Below, piece by piece: positions 1 to 6,822 of a stretch of 11,003 nucleotides of DNA (the first letter of the stretch is position 1; each line of letters starts with the position of its first letter). The DNA is from an uncultured PS1 clade bacterium (GTDB lineage: Bacteria > Pseudomonadota > Gammaproteobacteria > PS1 > Pseudothioglobaceae). The notes beneath the pieces are model-generated. The model was not told where the DNA came from and ran no database searches. It was given only the letters and a program-made list of their open reading frames with translations. The translations under genes were made by a program, and so were the position numbers. Location of the stretch: positions 1-11,003 of the forward strand of contig CALFDA010000015.1 of assembly GCA_937950605.1 (NCBI GenBank). The letters are read 5' to 3'.

Positions 1-42
1 AATAAATTAAATCCTGTAAAAGATTTGTTGGTTAAAGTTTAA
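1..42 (+). CDS. Possible 3' end of a gene cut by the left edge
   Basis: Frame 1 of the plus strand is open from the window edge for 13 codons and ends at TAA (40-42), reading NKLNPVKDLLVKV. The residues are compatible with the tail of an ordinary soluble protein, and it would converge on thioredoxin with a 63 bp gap. Thirteen codons is too short to exclude chance in AT-rich DNA, and no family can be assigned. Confidence 0.2.
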   Translation, partial: NKLNPVKDLLVKV

Positions 43-105
43 AAGTTCAAATCAAATATGTCTGATTTTATAATTTTTTGCAAATAAAACGATAAATCGC
101 GATTT

Positions 106-432
106 TTAAATGTTTGAATCGATGAATGCACTTAATTCCGCTTTTGATAAAACGCCTATCTTAGTCGCCACAACATCTCCATCTTTAAACAGCAACATTG
201 TCGGTATACCACGCACACCATATTTTTGTGGCGATTGATTATTTTCATCAACATTTATTTTAGCAACAACAATCTTGGTATCGTATTCATCAGCAATTTC
301 ATCAAGCACTGGTGCTAGTGCTTTACAGGGTTCGCACCAAGCTGCCCAAAAATCGACTAAAACCATTTGTGGTGCATTAATCACATCTGATTCAAAAGAT
401 TCGTCCGTTACTACTTTAATTTTACCGCCCAT
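106..432 (-). CDS. trxA: Thioredoxin with CEPC active site
   Basis: This is a 108-residue single-domain cytoplasmic thioredoxin, the same length as E. coli TrxA. It should reduce protein disulfides using electrons from thioredoxin reductase; known partners of the family include ribonucleotide reductase, which is also encoded here. The active-site segment WCEPCK is at residues 32-37, with redox cysteines C33 and C36. The cis-proline loop GIPT is at 75-78, and the region around residues 38-50 (APVLDEIADEY) closely matches E. coli. The oddity is glutamate in place of the usual glycine after the first cysteine (CEPC, not CGPC). The ATG start is supported by an AAGGA Shine-Dalgarno at 439-443 (minus strand). 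The gene appears monocistronic: the next minus-strand gene upstream ends 198 bp away. Family assignment is certain; only the effect of the CEPC variant is open. Confidence 0.97.
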   Translation of the reverse strand: MGGKIKVVTDESFESDVINAPQMVLVDFWAAWCEPCKALAPVLDEIADEYDTKIVVAKINVDENNQSPQKYGVRGIPTMLLFKDGDVVATKIGVLSKAELSAFIDSNI

Positions 433-630
433 GATTATTCCTTAACTTCGAAATTCTATCTGCAACTTCTTATCGGGTAATAATACCTGATTCAAATGCT
501 ATTTGTGATGTTTGATAATTTGGAATCTTTTTGGCAAGTAAACTATTAAAAATTGTTGTAAAACTAATAAAAAACAATTAAATAAGTAAAAATGTTTTGT
601 AGGCAATTGTAAAAAAAAGTAAGTTCGGTT

Positions 631-1221
631 TTAATTAAATTGAATAGTATCTAGTTTATAAGTAAAGTTATTGCGATGTATTAAAACAGGCAAATAATAT
701 TTATCTTTGGCAAAATAAGCCACAAGATTTTGCTTTTTGCTAATAATTTTTATTAGGTTATCATCATCGCTAGGTACTTGTTGGTAATACCGTTTTTTTG
801 CGATTCTACCGTTGTGTACCCATAAATAAAATTCAGTTTTTTCTGGATTTTTTTCTAATTCGTGAGTAATTGCAAGCGTTTGACTAAGTGAATCTACCTG
901 TTGTTTTTTAGGGTACACAGTAAAGTCTTTTTTTATTGTGTCAGCGTCTCGTTCGAAGTTTTTATAACGTGTTGAATGTAGTCCAAATTTATCAATGACA
1001 AAAGTAGATTTAGCGTGTATTTCGTAGTCTTTAAACAAACTAGCTAACCCCAATGTTTTTGCATGAGCACTATAGTGATATACATTTTTATCTTTATATA
1101 AGGTGTGATTTTCTTTGCCAATTTCAAAATCTGACAATAATAATGTGTAACTTGCTTGATGTGGTTTGAGTGCGAATGCTGAGGTTGATAGAAATAGGGC
1201 TATAAGTAATGGAATTTTCAT
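631..1221 (-). CDS. Secreted DUF3108-family protein
   Basis: This 196-residue protein has a clear N-terminal signal peptide: Lys2, a hydrophobic stretch, and a probable cleavage site after Ala17 in STSAFA. It is therefore expected to be periplasmic. The mature part resembles DUF3108 proteins: the opening QASYTLLLSDFEIGKE, followed by a segment with GLASLFKDYEIHAKS near residues 58-72 and strand-rich alternation afterwards. The molecular function of DUF3108 is not established. The start codon overlaps the purN stop as ATGA (1218-1221), so the two genes are co-transcribed and probably translationally coupled. As I recall, the same purM-purN-DUF3108 order occurs in Pseudomonas, so the link with purine genes is conserved rather than local. 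No convincing hairpin terminator follows; a T8 run (611-618, read on the minus strand) lies just past the stop codon without a stem. Confidence 0.85.
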   Translation of the reverse strand: MKIPLLIALFLSTSAFALKPHQASYTLLLSDFEIGKENHTLYKDKNVYHYSAHAKTLGLASLFKDYEIHAKSTFVIDKFGLHSTRYKNFERDADTIKKDFTVYPKKQQVDSLSQTLAITHELEKNPEKTEFYLWVHNGRIAKKRYYQQVPSDDDNLIKIISKKQNLVAYFAKDKYYLPVLIHRNNFTYKLDTIQFN

Positions 1222-1790
1222 CTTTGCAAAACTTTTTTGATGGCTTTAGGATAGAGAATATGTTCTTGTTCTAATACTTTTTTTGCTAGGGTTGTGGCGT
1301 TGTCATGTGCATCAATAGTAACCGATTCTTGCAATATAATTTCGCCAGAATCTAGCTCATTGGTAACAAAATGCACGCTAGCACCCGCTTTGGTATCGTC
1401 TGCATCGAGTGCGCGTTGGTGTGTATTCAAACCCTTGTATTTTGGTAAAAGTGAAGGGTGGATATTTAGAATTTTTCCAGCAAAAGTAGCGACAAAACCA
1501 TCTGATAAGATACGCATAAAACCTGCTAGTATTATCAAATCTGGATTAAATTTATTGATATATTTTATTAGTGCGCGGTCAAAATCTTCACGTGAAGAAA
1601 ATTTTGTGTGCTCAATGACTTGGGTGGTAATACCTGCATCTTTTGCCCGCTTTAAGCCATAAGCATCAGCCTTATTGCTAATTACAGATTGAATATTAAC
1701 ACCAATATCATCAGCCTTGTTGATAATGGATTGTAGGTTAGAGCCCGAACCAGAAATCATAACAATTACATTAGCAGGGTTTTTTTGCAT
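1218..1790 (-). CDS. purN: Phosphoribosylglycinamide formyltransferase
   Basis: PurN transfers a formyl group from 10-formyltetrahydrofolate to GAR, the third step of de novo purine synthesis, in the cytoplasm. The protein is 190 residues, slightly shorter than the roughly 210 of E. coli. The phosphate-binding N-terminal motif GSGSNLQ is at 14-20. The catalytic triad aligns with E. coli N106/H108/D144 at a constant offset of three: N109 and H111 in NIHPSLLPKYKG, and D147 in ELDSGEIILQ. It lies 54 bp downstream of purM on the same strand and its stop overlaps the start of the DUF3108 gene, forming a three-gene operon. The ribosome-binding site is weak (only a GAG about 10 nt upstream of ATG). 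A non-PurN hydroxymethyl/formyl transferase is unlikely given the adjacent purM. Confidence 0.96.
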   Translation of the reverse strand: MQKNPANVIVMISGSGSNLQSIINKADDIGVNIQSVISNKADAYGLKRAKDAGITTQVIEHTKFSSREDFDRALIKYINKFNPDLIILAGFMRILSDGFVATFAGKILNIHPSLLPKYKGLNTHQRALDADDTKAGASVHFVTNELDSGEIILQESVTIDAHDNATTLAKKVLEQEHILYPKAIKKVLQR

Positions 1791-1844
1791 ACTACGCTCA
1801 AAGGTGAATTTTTATCTTGATTTGCAAGAAGATGAAAATCATTT

Positions 1845-2846
1845 TTAAATAATGACTTGTTTGCCATTGTTTTTAGTAATCTCGCCAATCAACCAAGCTT
1901 TTTCTCCTTGTGTCTCTAGGTGTTTAATGACATCTGCACTTGTATTAGCATTCACAACAAGCACCATGCCCACGCCACAATTAAAGACGCGATGCATCTC
2001 TGTTGTGTCAATATTTCCACCATCTTGTAAAAACTGAAAAATTTTAGGCATTTCCCATGATTTTTTGTTTAATTTAGCCGCTAAGCTATCAGGCAATACT
2101 CGTGGAATATTTTCTAACAAACCGCCACCTGTAATGTGTGAGATGGCGTGCACTGGATATTTTTTAAGTAATGATAAAACTGATTTGACGTATATTTTGG
2201 TAGGCTCAATTAGTTGTTGCAGTTGGTTTTCATTCGGCATTGTTTGCTCTAATACCTTGTGAATTAGCGAATAACCATTAGAATGTGGACCCGAAGAAGC
2301 CAATGCAACAATATGGTTTCCATTTGTTACCTTGCTACCATCAATTAGTTTATTTTTATCGACAATGCCAACGCAAAAACCTGCCAAATCGTAGTCTTCT
2401 CCTTTGTATATGTTAGGCATTTCAGCAGTTTCGCCACCGATTAGTGCGCAACCTGATTGTTGGCAACCCTTGCCAATTCCTGAGATAACAGAAAACGCAA
2501 TATCGTTATTAAGCCTACCAGTTGCGTAATAATCTAGAAAAAACAAAGGTTCAGCACCTTGTACGATTAAATCATTAACGCACATCGCCACCAAATCAAC
2601 ACCAATGCTATTATGCTTGTTCAACATTTCAGCAATTTTGAGTTTTGTGCCAACACCATCAGTTGCAGACACCAAAACAGGGTTTTGATATTTGTGAATT
2701 GGCAATTCAAACATTGCACCAAAACCACCCAGTCCAGCCAACACGCCTTTTCTAGCGGTGGATTTTGCAATCGGTTTGATTTGCTCAATCAACTCATTGC
2801 CTTTACTAATATCAACTCCAGCCTTTTGGTAAGTCAATGATGACAT
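1845..2846 (-). CDS. purM: Phosphoribosylformylglycinamidine cyclo-ligase (AIR synthetase)
   Basis: PurM closes the imidazole ring, turning FGAM into AIR with ATP, the fifth step of purine synthesis. The protein has 333 residues, near the usual 345. Recognisable motifs in order: GLGGFGAMFELP (38-49), the glycine-rich ATP segment TDGVGTKLKIA (62-72), VAMCVNDL (86-93), and GGETAEMPNIY (137-147) in the second ATP-contacting loop. A glycine-rich ITGGGLLENIPR stretch follows in the C-terminal domain, as in all PurM proteins. It is the first gene of the purM-purN-DUF3108 operon and is divergent from the phosphatidyltransferase gene, with only 48 bp between start codons. A GGA about 9 nt upstream of ATG serves as ribosome-binding site. 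The promoter must lie in the short divergent region or inside the neighbouring coding sequence. Confidence 0.97.
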   Translation of the reverse strand: MSSLTYQKAGVDISKGNELIEQIKPIAKSTARKGVLAGLGGFGAMFELPIHKYQNPVLVSATDGVGTKLKIAEMLNKHNSIGVDLVAMCVNDLIVQGAEPLFFLDYYATGRLNNDIAFSVISGIGKGCQQSGCALIGGETAEMPNIYKGEDYDLAGFCVGIVDKNKLIDGSKVTNGNHIVALASSGPHSNGYSLIHKVLEQTMPNENQLQQLIEPTKIYVKSVLSLLKKYPVHAISHITGGGLLENIPRVLPDSLAAKLNKKSWEMPKIFQFLQDGGNIDTTEMHRVFNCGVGMVLVVNANTSADVIKHLETQGEKAWLIGEITKNNGKQVII

Positions 2847-2894
2847 AGATTTTTCCGTATAATTTAATTACTATTTGTATTTTTTGGCACAGAT
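2847..2894. promoter_or_regulatory. Short divergent promoter region purM / phosphatidyltransferase
   Basis: Forty-eight base pairs separate two divergent start codons, so both transcription units must start here or inside each other's coding sequence. On the plus strand there is a perfect -10 hexamer TATAAT at 2858-2863, but no good -35 at 16-18 bp spacing (it would fall in the purM start, around 2835-2840). On the minus strand only AT-rich -10-like sequence is visible. The two promoters probably overlap and may compete. Confidence 0.4.
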
Positions 2895-3461
2895 ATGAAT
2901 CTCTCTTCTCTACCGAATGCGCTATCAATTTTACGCATGATTTTAACAGTGCCAGTGGTTATAACGTTGTTGAATAATGATTTTTTTCTAGCAATGATTC
3001 TATTTTGTATTGCGGGCATCACTGATGCTTTAGATGGTTGGATTGCCAAGCGTTACTCTTGCCAAACTAGACTTGGATCCATGCTTGACCCAGTTGCTGA
3101 TAAATTATTATTAGTGAGTAGCTTTATTACGCTTAATATTATTGGTTTGTTACCATTGTGGTTATTGCTGTTAATTTTCATTAGAGATTTAATGATTGTA
3201 TCGGGCACAGTTGGTAGTTTTATGGGAGGTGGAGAATCTGATTACAATTTGTTGGCACCATCAAAATTATCTAAGATTAACACCGCCTTGCAGATTGCAT
3301 TAGTTTTGTTTTTAGTAACAACAAAGTTATATCCAACACTATCTGAGTGGAACATGGCTTTATTTGTTATTGTTGCTACTTCTACGGTGTTAAGTGGTGC
3401 TGATTATGCTTGGATTTGGTTTGAAAAAGTCATTTCTCAAGAGAAGCAAAAACAAAAATGA
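2895..3461 (+). CDS. CDP-alcohol phosphatidyltransferase family membrane enzyme
   Basis: This 188-residue integral membrane protein belongs to the family that joins a CDP-linked lipid to a small alcohol (PgsA, CdsA-dependent enzymes, cardiolipin synthases). The family signature is present as D44-x2-D47-G48-x2-A51-K52-x8-G61-x3-D65-x3-D69. The usual arginine after Ala51 is lysine, a conservative change. The four acidic residues that bind the divalent metal and CDP are all there. The N-terminus has the usual LPNALSILRM segment, and hydrophobic stretches near 12-42, 71-105, 132-147 and 155-175 account for the membrane segments. The motif block resembles E. coli PgsA (both have a TDxxDGxxAxR then DPVADK), so phosphatidylglycerophosphate synthase is the best guess, but a paralogue with another alcohol acceptor cannot be excluded. 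Its stop codon overlaps the hda start (ATGA, 3458-3461), so the two are coupled. The ribosome-binding site is weak. Confidence 0.9.
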   Translation: MNLSSLPNALSILRMILTVPVVITLLNNDFFLAMILFCIAGITDALDGWIAKRYSCQTRLGSMLDPVADKLLLVSSFITLNIIGLLPLWLLLLIFIRDLMIVSGTVGSFMGGGESDYNLLAPSKLSKINTALQIALVLFLVTTKLYPTLSEWNMALFVIVATSTVLSGADYAWIWFEKVISQEKQKQK

Positions 3462-4129
3462 AACAACTTTCTTTGCCTGTATCGCTAAATGCAAAAATGC
3501 GTTTATATAACTTTATTGGCGATAAAAATAGTCAAATTCTCACCTTAATTGACACCTTATTTACTGATAAAAACTATGGTATTGTAGTAGTGTCAGGCGA
3601 TAAATCGAGTGGCAAAACTCATCTTTTGCAAGGTTGTGTGTTTGCGGCAATGGATAGGCAATTAAACTCGGCTTATATTAATGTTCAAGAAAATATACCA
3701 AAAGGATTAATCGCCCAATTATATGAAACTAATTGGATTTGTATTGATAATATTCAAGATGCAAATGCCACTCAACAACAAGAATTATTTGATTTATACA
3801 ACCAAATCAAGCACACACAAACCAAGCTGGTTATTAGCACATTACAACCGCCTAAGAAATTAGAACTGTTAAAAGATTTAAAAACCCGATTATCTTTGGC
3901 GATTAATTTCACGCTTGAAAACCTAAGTGATGAACAAAAAAATACTATTTTGGAAAATAAAATGATGGATAAGAATATCCGTATTGACAGCAAAATATAC
4001 GCCTATTTATTCAAGCACTATTCTAGGGATTTAAACATATTGCTTGATGCAATTACACAATTAGAAAAAGCTTCATTACAACAAAAAAACAATATTACCA
4101 TTCCACTCATCAAGCAAGTGCTCTTTTAA
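3458..4129 (+). CDS. hda: DnaA regulatory inactivator Hda
   Basis: Hda is a DnaA-related AAA+ protein that, bound to the DNA-loaded beta clamp, stimulates ATP hydrolysis by DnaA after initiation (RIDA), preventing re-initiation. The 223-residue length fits. The N-terminal clamp-binding motif is intact: QLSLPV at residues 3-8. AAA+ elements follow in order: Walker A GDKSSGKT (47-54), Walker B WICIDNIQ (93-100, D97), an arginine-finger segment KTRLSL with R144, and a sensor II arginine R190 in SRDLNILL. The C-terminal segment LLDAITQLEKASL and the final IPLIKQVLF also match Hda rather than full DnaA, and the DNA-binding domain IV is absent as expected. It overlaps the phosphatidyltransferase gene by 4 bp and is probably co-transcribed with it. 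It faces the cysteine-rich gene across 41 bp with no obvious hairpin terminator. Confidence 0.94.
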   Translation: MKQLSLPVSLNAKMRLYNFIGDKNSQILTLIDTLFTDKNYGIVVVSGDKSSGKTHLLQGCVFAAMDRQLNSAYINVQENIPKGLIAQLYETNWICIDNIQDANATQQQELFDLYNQIKHTQTKLVISTLQPPKKLELLKDLKTRLSLAINFTLENLSDEQKNTILENKMMDKNIRIDSKIYAYLFKHYSRDLNILLDAITQLEKASLQQKNNITIPLIKQVLF

Positions 4130-4170
4130 TGTGAGACATTTAAAATTCTAATTTGGCAAACCGGGTATGT

Positions 4171-4575
4171 TTATCGGGTTCTAAATTTAAATTTGGCAAT
4201 TTTTGGCATTAGTTGAGAAAATGGAATTTTTTCAAAACTACCATACGATTGCTTAATCGCATCTACCAAGCTTGTAATATCACTAATTGAGTTAGTTGAT
4301 GAATGCATAACAATCTCTTGCAAAGCAAGCAAACCGCCCATTTTAATTTTTGATTGTTGTCCTACCGATAAATTTGATTGATGATGAGATTTTAAGACAA
4401 AATTACTGCGCTCTCTTAGTTGATGATATAGCGATTGACACCGATTCGCAGCGTTTTGATTTACACATGTCCCAAATTCTTTTTCCGCTAAGCAATCTTT
4501 AACAGAAAACTCACAACCACAACGAGCACTTAGAATCAAATGTGAAAAACAACAAGCATAATGTTTATTTGGCAT
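4171..4575 (-). CDS. Cysteine-rich protein of unknown function
   Basis: I do not recognise this 134-residue protein as a named family. It has no signal peptide or membrane segment, so it is probably cytoplasmic. Seven cysteines crowd the first third: C8, C9, C19, C21, C28, C37 and C46, in the patterns ACCFSH, RCGCEF, KDCLAEKEFGTC and NRCQSLY, plus histidines H6 and H12. This suggests a metal or iron-sulfur site, but no known ligand pattern fits exactly. The second half, from about residue 76, lacks cysteine and looks helical (GGLLALQEIV, then DAIKQSYGSFEKIPFSQLMPKIAKF), ending with a basic tail. A near-consensus promoter lies about 36 bp upstream, so it is likely well expressed on its own. 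Sensible composition and that promoter make a real gene likely. Neighbours (hda, cysG) give no firm clue to its role. Confidence 0.75.
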   Translation of the reverse strand: MPNKHYACCFSHLILSARCGCEFSVKDCLAEKEFGTCVNQNAANRCQSLYHQLRERSNFVLKSHHQSNLSVGQQSKIKMGGLLALQEIVMHSSTNSISDITSLVDAIKQSYGSFEKIPFSQLMPKIAKFKFRTR

Positions 4576-4924
4576 AACTTAATTAATCGCAAGATATTTT
4601 TATCAACTATTTTATAAAAATTTGCCCATTTATTGTCAAATCTAAATCCACACTTTTTAGTGGCATAAATTAAACATATCCTTACTTATTTTTCAATAGT
4701 GCTGTTTTTGCATAAATCCAAAAGCAATTTGTTATGGCAGTATTTAAAATGTTTTTGTAAGCAAAATAGAGTTAAATCGCTACAGTTTTGCTAGTTATTA
4801 AAATACATGTGCAGTGTCAGGAGTTGTTTGTGTAATGCGGGGATAGGTTGCACATTTGTTTTTTATTGTTATATCGGTATATTATCATGCTAATATATCC
4901 ATAAAATTACATGCATAATGCTCT
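4576..4924. other. 349 bp gene-free region between divergent genes
   Basis: No open frame with a plausible start and composition is visible on either strand. The left part carries the minus-strand promoter described separately. In the middle, AGCAAAA (4760-4766) and TTTTGCT (4786-4792) form a perfect 7 bp inverted repeat around a 19 nt loop, with no T-tract behind it. The right part should hold the cysG promoter: AT-rich -10-like sequence (TATATT at 4878-4883, TATTAT at 4880-4885) is present, with TTGTTT (4856-4861) as a poor -35. I could not identify a regulator site or a small RNA with confidence. Confidence 0.5.
4611..4639 (-). promoter_or_regulatory. Sigma-70 promoter of the cysteine-rich gene
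   Basis: Read on the minus strand there is TTGACA (4634-4639), a 17 bp spacer, and TATAAA (4611-4616). The -35 is perfect and the -10 has five of six consensus bases at ideal spacing. Transcription would start near 4604, giving a leader of about 29 nt before the ATG at 4575. It is the best-formed promoter I found in the window. Confidence 0.75.
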
Positions 4925-6304
4925 ATGAAATATTTGCCTATTTTTGTTGATATTGCACAAAAACCTTGTCTAGTTGTAGGTGGTGGCGATATTGCGTATC
5001 GCAAAATCAAATTATTATTAAAAGCTAATGCACAAGTGCACTGTGTTTCAAGGGTGTTTTGTGGTGGTATTGCCCAGTTAGCACAACACGGCACAATCAC
5101 AATCACGCAAAAAGATTTTGAGGTCAGTGATATAAATGCGCAAGCGTTAATTGTTTCGGCAACAGATGACAAGGTTCTTAACGCAGAGGTATCTGCTTTG
5201 GCAAAGGCAGCCAATATTTTAGTTAATGTGGTGGATTCTCCTGATTTATGTAGTTTTGTTATTCCTTCTATTGTTGACAGAAGCCCGATTGTAATTGCCA
5301 TTTCATCTGCGGGAAAAGCACCTGTGCTTGCACGATTAATTCGCGCTAAATTAGAAAGCACCATTCCAAATGCCTATGGCAAATTAGCAGAATTAGCAGG
5401 TAATTTCAGAACTCAGGTCAAAGCCAAATTTAGTAATATTGAAAACCGACGCCATTTTTGGGAAAAAGTTTTTTCAGGCGTTATAGCAGAAAAAGTTTTT
5501 TCAGGAAAAATAGGCGAAGCAAAACGAGACTTGCAAATCCAACTAGATGAAAGTACAGACAATAAAATGGGTGAAGTTTATTTAGTTGGTGGTGGACCAG
5601 GCGACCCAGACCTGCTAACTTTTAAAGCACTACGCCTAATACAACAAGCAGATGTGATTTTATATGATCGTTTGGTTTCAGACGAGGTGATGGAGTTGGT
5701 TAGACGTGATGCAGAGCTTATTTATGTAGGCAAGAAGCGCGACAATCATAGTGTTCCACAGGGCGATATTAATCAATTATTGGTAGATTTAGCTAAACAA
5801 GGTAGGCGCGTTTGTCGTCTCAAGGGTGGCGACCCATTTATTTTTGGACGTGGTGGCGAAGAAATTGAAACTTTGGCTGAAAACTCTATAATGTTCCAAG
5901 TTGTGCCAGGCATTACTGCCGCCTCTGGTTGCTCTACTTATTCTGGTATCCCACTTACGCATAGAGATTATTCACAATCTTGTCGTTTTGTAACTGGTCA
6001 CCTAAAAGATGGCACAATGAATTTACCTTGGGATGAGTTAGCCGTTGAACAACAAACTATTGTTTTTTACATGGCACTGAAAGGCGCACAATACCTTGCA
6101 CAACAATTACAAGCGCATGGAATGCGTGGTGATATGCCAGTTGCCTTGGTTGAAAAGGGCACTACGTTAAATCACAAGGTACATACCACTACTTTAGATA
6201 AACTACCTGATTTAGTTGCAAATGAAAATATCCACGCGCCAACGCTTATTATTGTTGGCGAAGTAGTGAAATTAAGAGAGAAACTAAACTGGTTTGACAC
6301 TTAA
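4925..6304 (+). CDS. cysG: Siroheme synthase (trifunctional CysG)
   Basis: The 459-residue fusion makes siroheme from uroporphyrinogen III; siroheme is the cofactor of assimilatory or dissimilatory sulfite reductase and of nitrite reductase. Residues 1 to about 200 are the NAD-dependent precorrin-2 dehydrogenase/ferrochelatase half, with the dinucleotide motif GGGDIAYRK near 18-26, the segment NVVDSPDLCSF near 98-108, and SIVDRSP shortly after. Residues from about 216 are the SAM-dependent uroporphyrinogen methyltransferase half: LVGGGPGDPDLLT, LKGGDPFIFGRGGEE, VVPGITAASGCSTYSGIPLTH (given here only as a landmark) and a C-terminal ALIIVG-like APTLIIVGEVV. Length and order match E. coli CysG (457 aa). 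The linker contains an exact 17 bp DNA repeat described separately. The start is the first in-frame ATG matching the family N-terminus, but its ribosome-binding site is poor. The gene stands alone between divergent and convergent neighbours. Confidence 0.97.
   Translation: MKYLPIFVDIAQKPCLVVGGGDIAYRKIKLLLKANAQVHCVSRVFCGGIAQLAQHGTITITQKDFEVSDINAQALIVSATDDKVLNAEVSALAKAANILVNVVDSPDLCSFVIPSIVDRSPIVIAISSAGKAPVLARLIRAKLESTIPNAYGKLAELAGNFRTQVKAKFSNIENRRHFWEKVFSGVIAEKVFSGKIGEAKRDLQIQLDESTDNKMGEVYLVGGGPGDPDLLTFKALRLIQQADVILYDRLVSDEVMELVRRDAELIYVGKKRDNHSVPQGDINQLLVDLAKQGRRVCRLKGGDPFIFGRGGEEIETLAENSIMFQVVPGITAASGCSTYSGIPLTHRDYSQSCRFVTGHLKDGTMNLPWDELAVEQQTIVFYMALKGAQYLAQQLQAHGMRGDMPVALVEKGTTLNHKVHTTTLDKLPDLVANENIHAPTLIIVGEVVKLREKLNWFDT
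5462..5505 (+). repeat. Exact 17 bp direct repeat inside cysG
   Basis: The 17-base word GAAAAAGTTTTTTCAGG occurs at 5462-5478 and again at 5489-5505, a period of 27 bp or nine codons, encoding EKVFSG twice (EKVFSGVIA EKVFSGKIG) in the linker between the two CysG halves. The frame is kept and the protein has normal overall length, so this is not a disruptive insertion. Confidence 0.9.
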
Positions 6305-6416
6305 AATATTTAACATTCTCCTACTCCAGAGCATCAGCAAACCAACAGCACCCCTAGATTTTCTAAATACATTGAAACAAAAACAATCAACATTTTAAAT
6401 ATCAGATGTTAAAAAA

Positions 6417-6620
6417 TTATTGCTTTGCGCCTAAAGCTTTAACTATTTTTGCTGCTGGACAAAAGCCAGTGAATGCTGATTGAAATGACATAAAACCAAC
6501 GAAAGCACTAAGCCATAACCAATTTTCATTTACTGCATAAGGGCTAATGCTTGCCCCTAATAGCAACGAAATCATAATCATCGCACCCATTATTGCCATT
6601 ACTGCATTATTTACTGTCAT
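6417..6620 (-). CDS. Small DUF2892 (YgaP-type) inner-membrane protein
   Basis: This 67-residue protein consists almost wholly of two hydrophobic segments (about 6-24 and 33-50) joined by a short loop, ending with the typical FTGFCPAAKIVKALG tail. A conserved CP pair (C54, P55) after the second segment is characteristic of DUF2892, the membrane portion also found fused to rhodanese in E. coli YgaP. Stand-alone members are common in sulfur-oxidising and other bacteria; a role in handling sulfur or small thiol species is often supposed but not proven. The start is well fixed by a strong Shine-Dalgarno AAGGAG at 6627-6632 (minus strand), 6 nt from ATG. It is monocistronic, convergent with cysG (112 bp gap) and divergent from tRNA-Leu. 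Confidence 0.85.
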   Translation of the reverse strand: MTVNNAVMAIMGAMIMISLLLGASISPYAVNENWLWLSAFVGFMSFQSAFTGFCPAAKIVKALGAKQ

Positions 6621-6653
6621 TGTATTCTCCTTTTTTATAGTTACAGGGCTTTT

Positions 6654-6662
6654 ATTCTAACA
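6654..6662 (-). promoter_or_regulatory. Probable extended -10 promoter of the DUF2892 gene
   Basis: On the minus strand the sequence TGTTAGAAT (6654-6662) fits an extended -10 element (TGn followed by TAGAAT). No good -35 is present, as is common for extended -10 promoters. Transcription would start near 6647 and give a leader of about 27 nt carrying the AAGGAG site. Confidence 0.4.
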
Positions 6663-6683
6663 TATACAAAAAATCTATTTAGG

Positions 6684-6689
6684 TATAAT
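6684..6689 (+). promoter_or_regulatory. -10 element of the tRNA-Leu promoter
   Basis: A perfect TATAAT lies 14 bp before the tRNA 5' end, followed by a GC-rich discriminator (GCCGTC), which is typical for stable RNA promoters under stringent control. The -35 at 17 bp spacing (CATATA) is poor, so the exact promoter architecture is uncertain. Confidence 0.55.
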
Positions 6690-6703
6690 GCCGTCTTTCA
6701 AAA

Positions 6704-6788
6704 GCGGGAGTGGTGGAATTGGTAGACACGCTGGATTTAGGTTCCAGTGTCATAAGATGTGAGAGTTCGAGTCTCTCCTTCCGCACCA
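6704..6788 (+). tRNA. tRNA-Leu(UAG)
   Basis: A complete class II cloverleaf can be folded. The acceptor stem GCGGGAG (6704-6710) pairs with CTTCCGC (6778-6784, one G-U). The D arm contains GGAATTGGTAGA. The anticodon stem CTGGA/TCCAG encloses the loop TTTAGGT (6736-6742), with anticodon TAG at 6738-6740. A long variable arm typical of leucine follows, then the T stem GAGAG/CTCTC with loop TTCGAGT (6761-6777). Discriminator A and an encoded CCA (6786-6788) complete it. The UAG anticodon reads CUN leucine codons. The 3' end faces an integrase remnant. Confidence 0.97.
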
Positions 6789-6822
6789 TTTTAATTATTC
6801 AAAATCAATTACTTACAATATT

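Noticed and set aside
94..105. Palindrome AAATCGCGATTT just after the thioredoxin stop codon as a terminator
   Set aside because: It is a self-complementary 12-mer without a loop, so it cannot form a normal hairpin, and no clear T-tract follows on the minus strand.
1294..1662. 122-codon plus-strand open frame inside purN
   Set aside because: It is the complement of purN with no ribosome-binding site; purN catalytic residues are all present on the other strand.
4130..4170. Bidirectional terminator between hda and the cysteine-rich gene
   Set aside because: The similar words here (AATTTGGCAA-like and TATCGGGT-like) are direct rather than inverted, so no stem forms.
4885..5364. 159-codon open frame on the minus strand over the start of cysG
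   Set aside because: It is antisense to the conserved CysG N-terminal domain and its composition (many Ala, Ser, Thr runs) is that of a shadow frame; no family resemblance.
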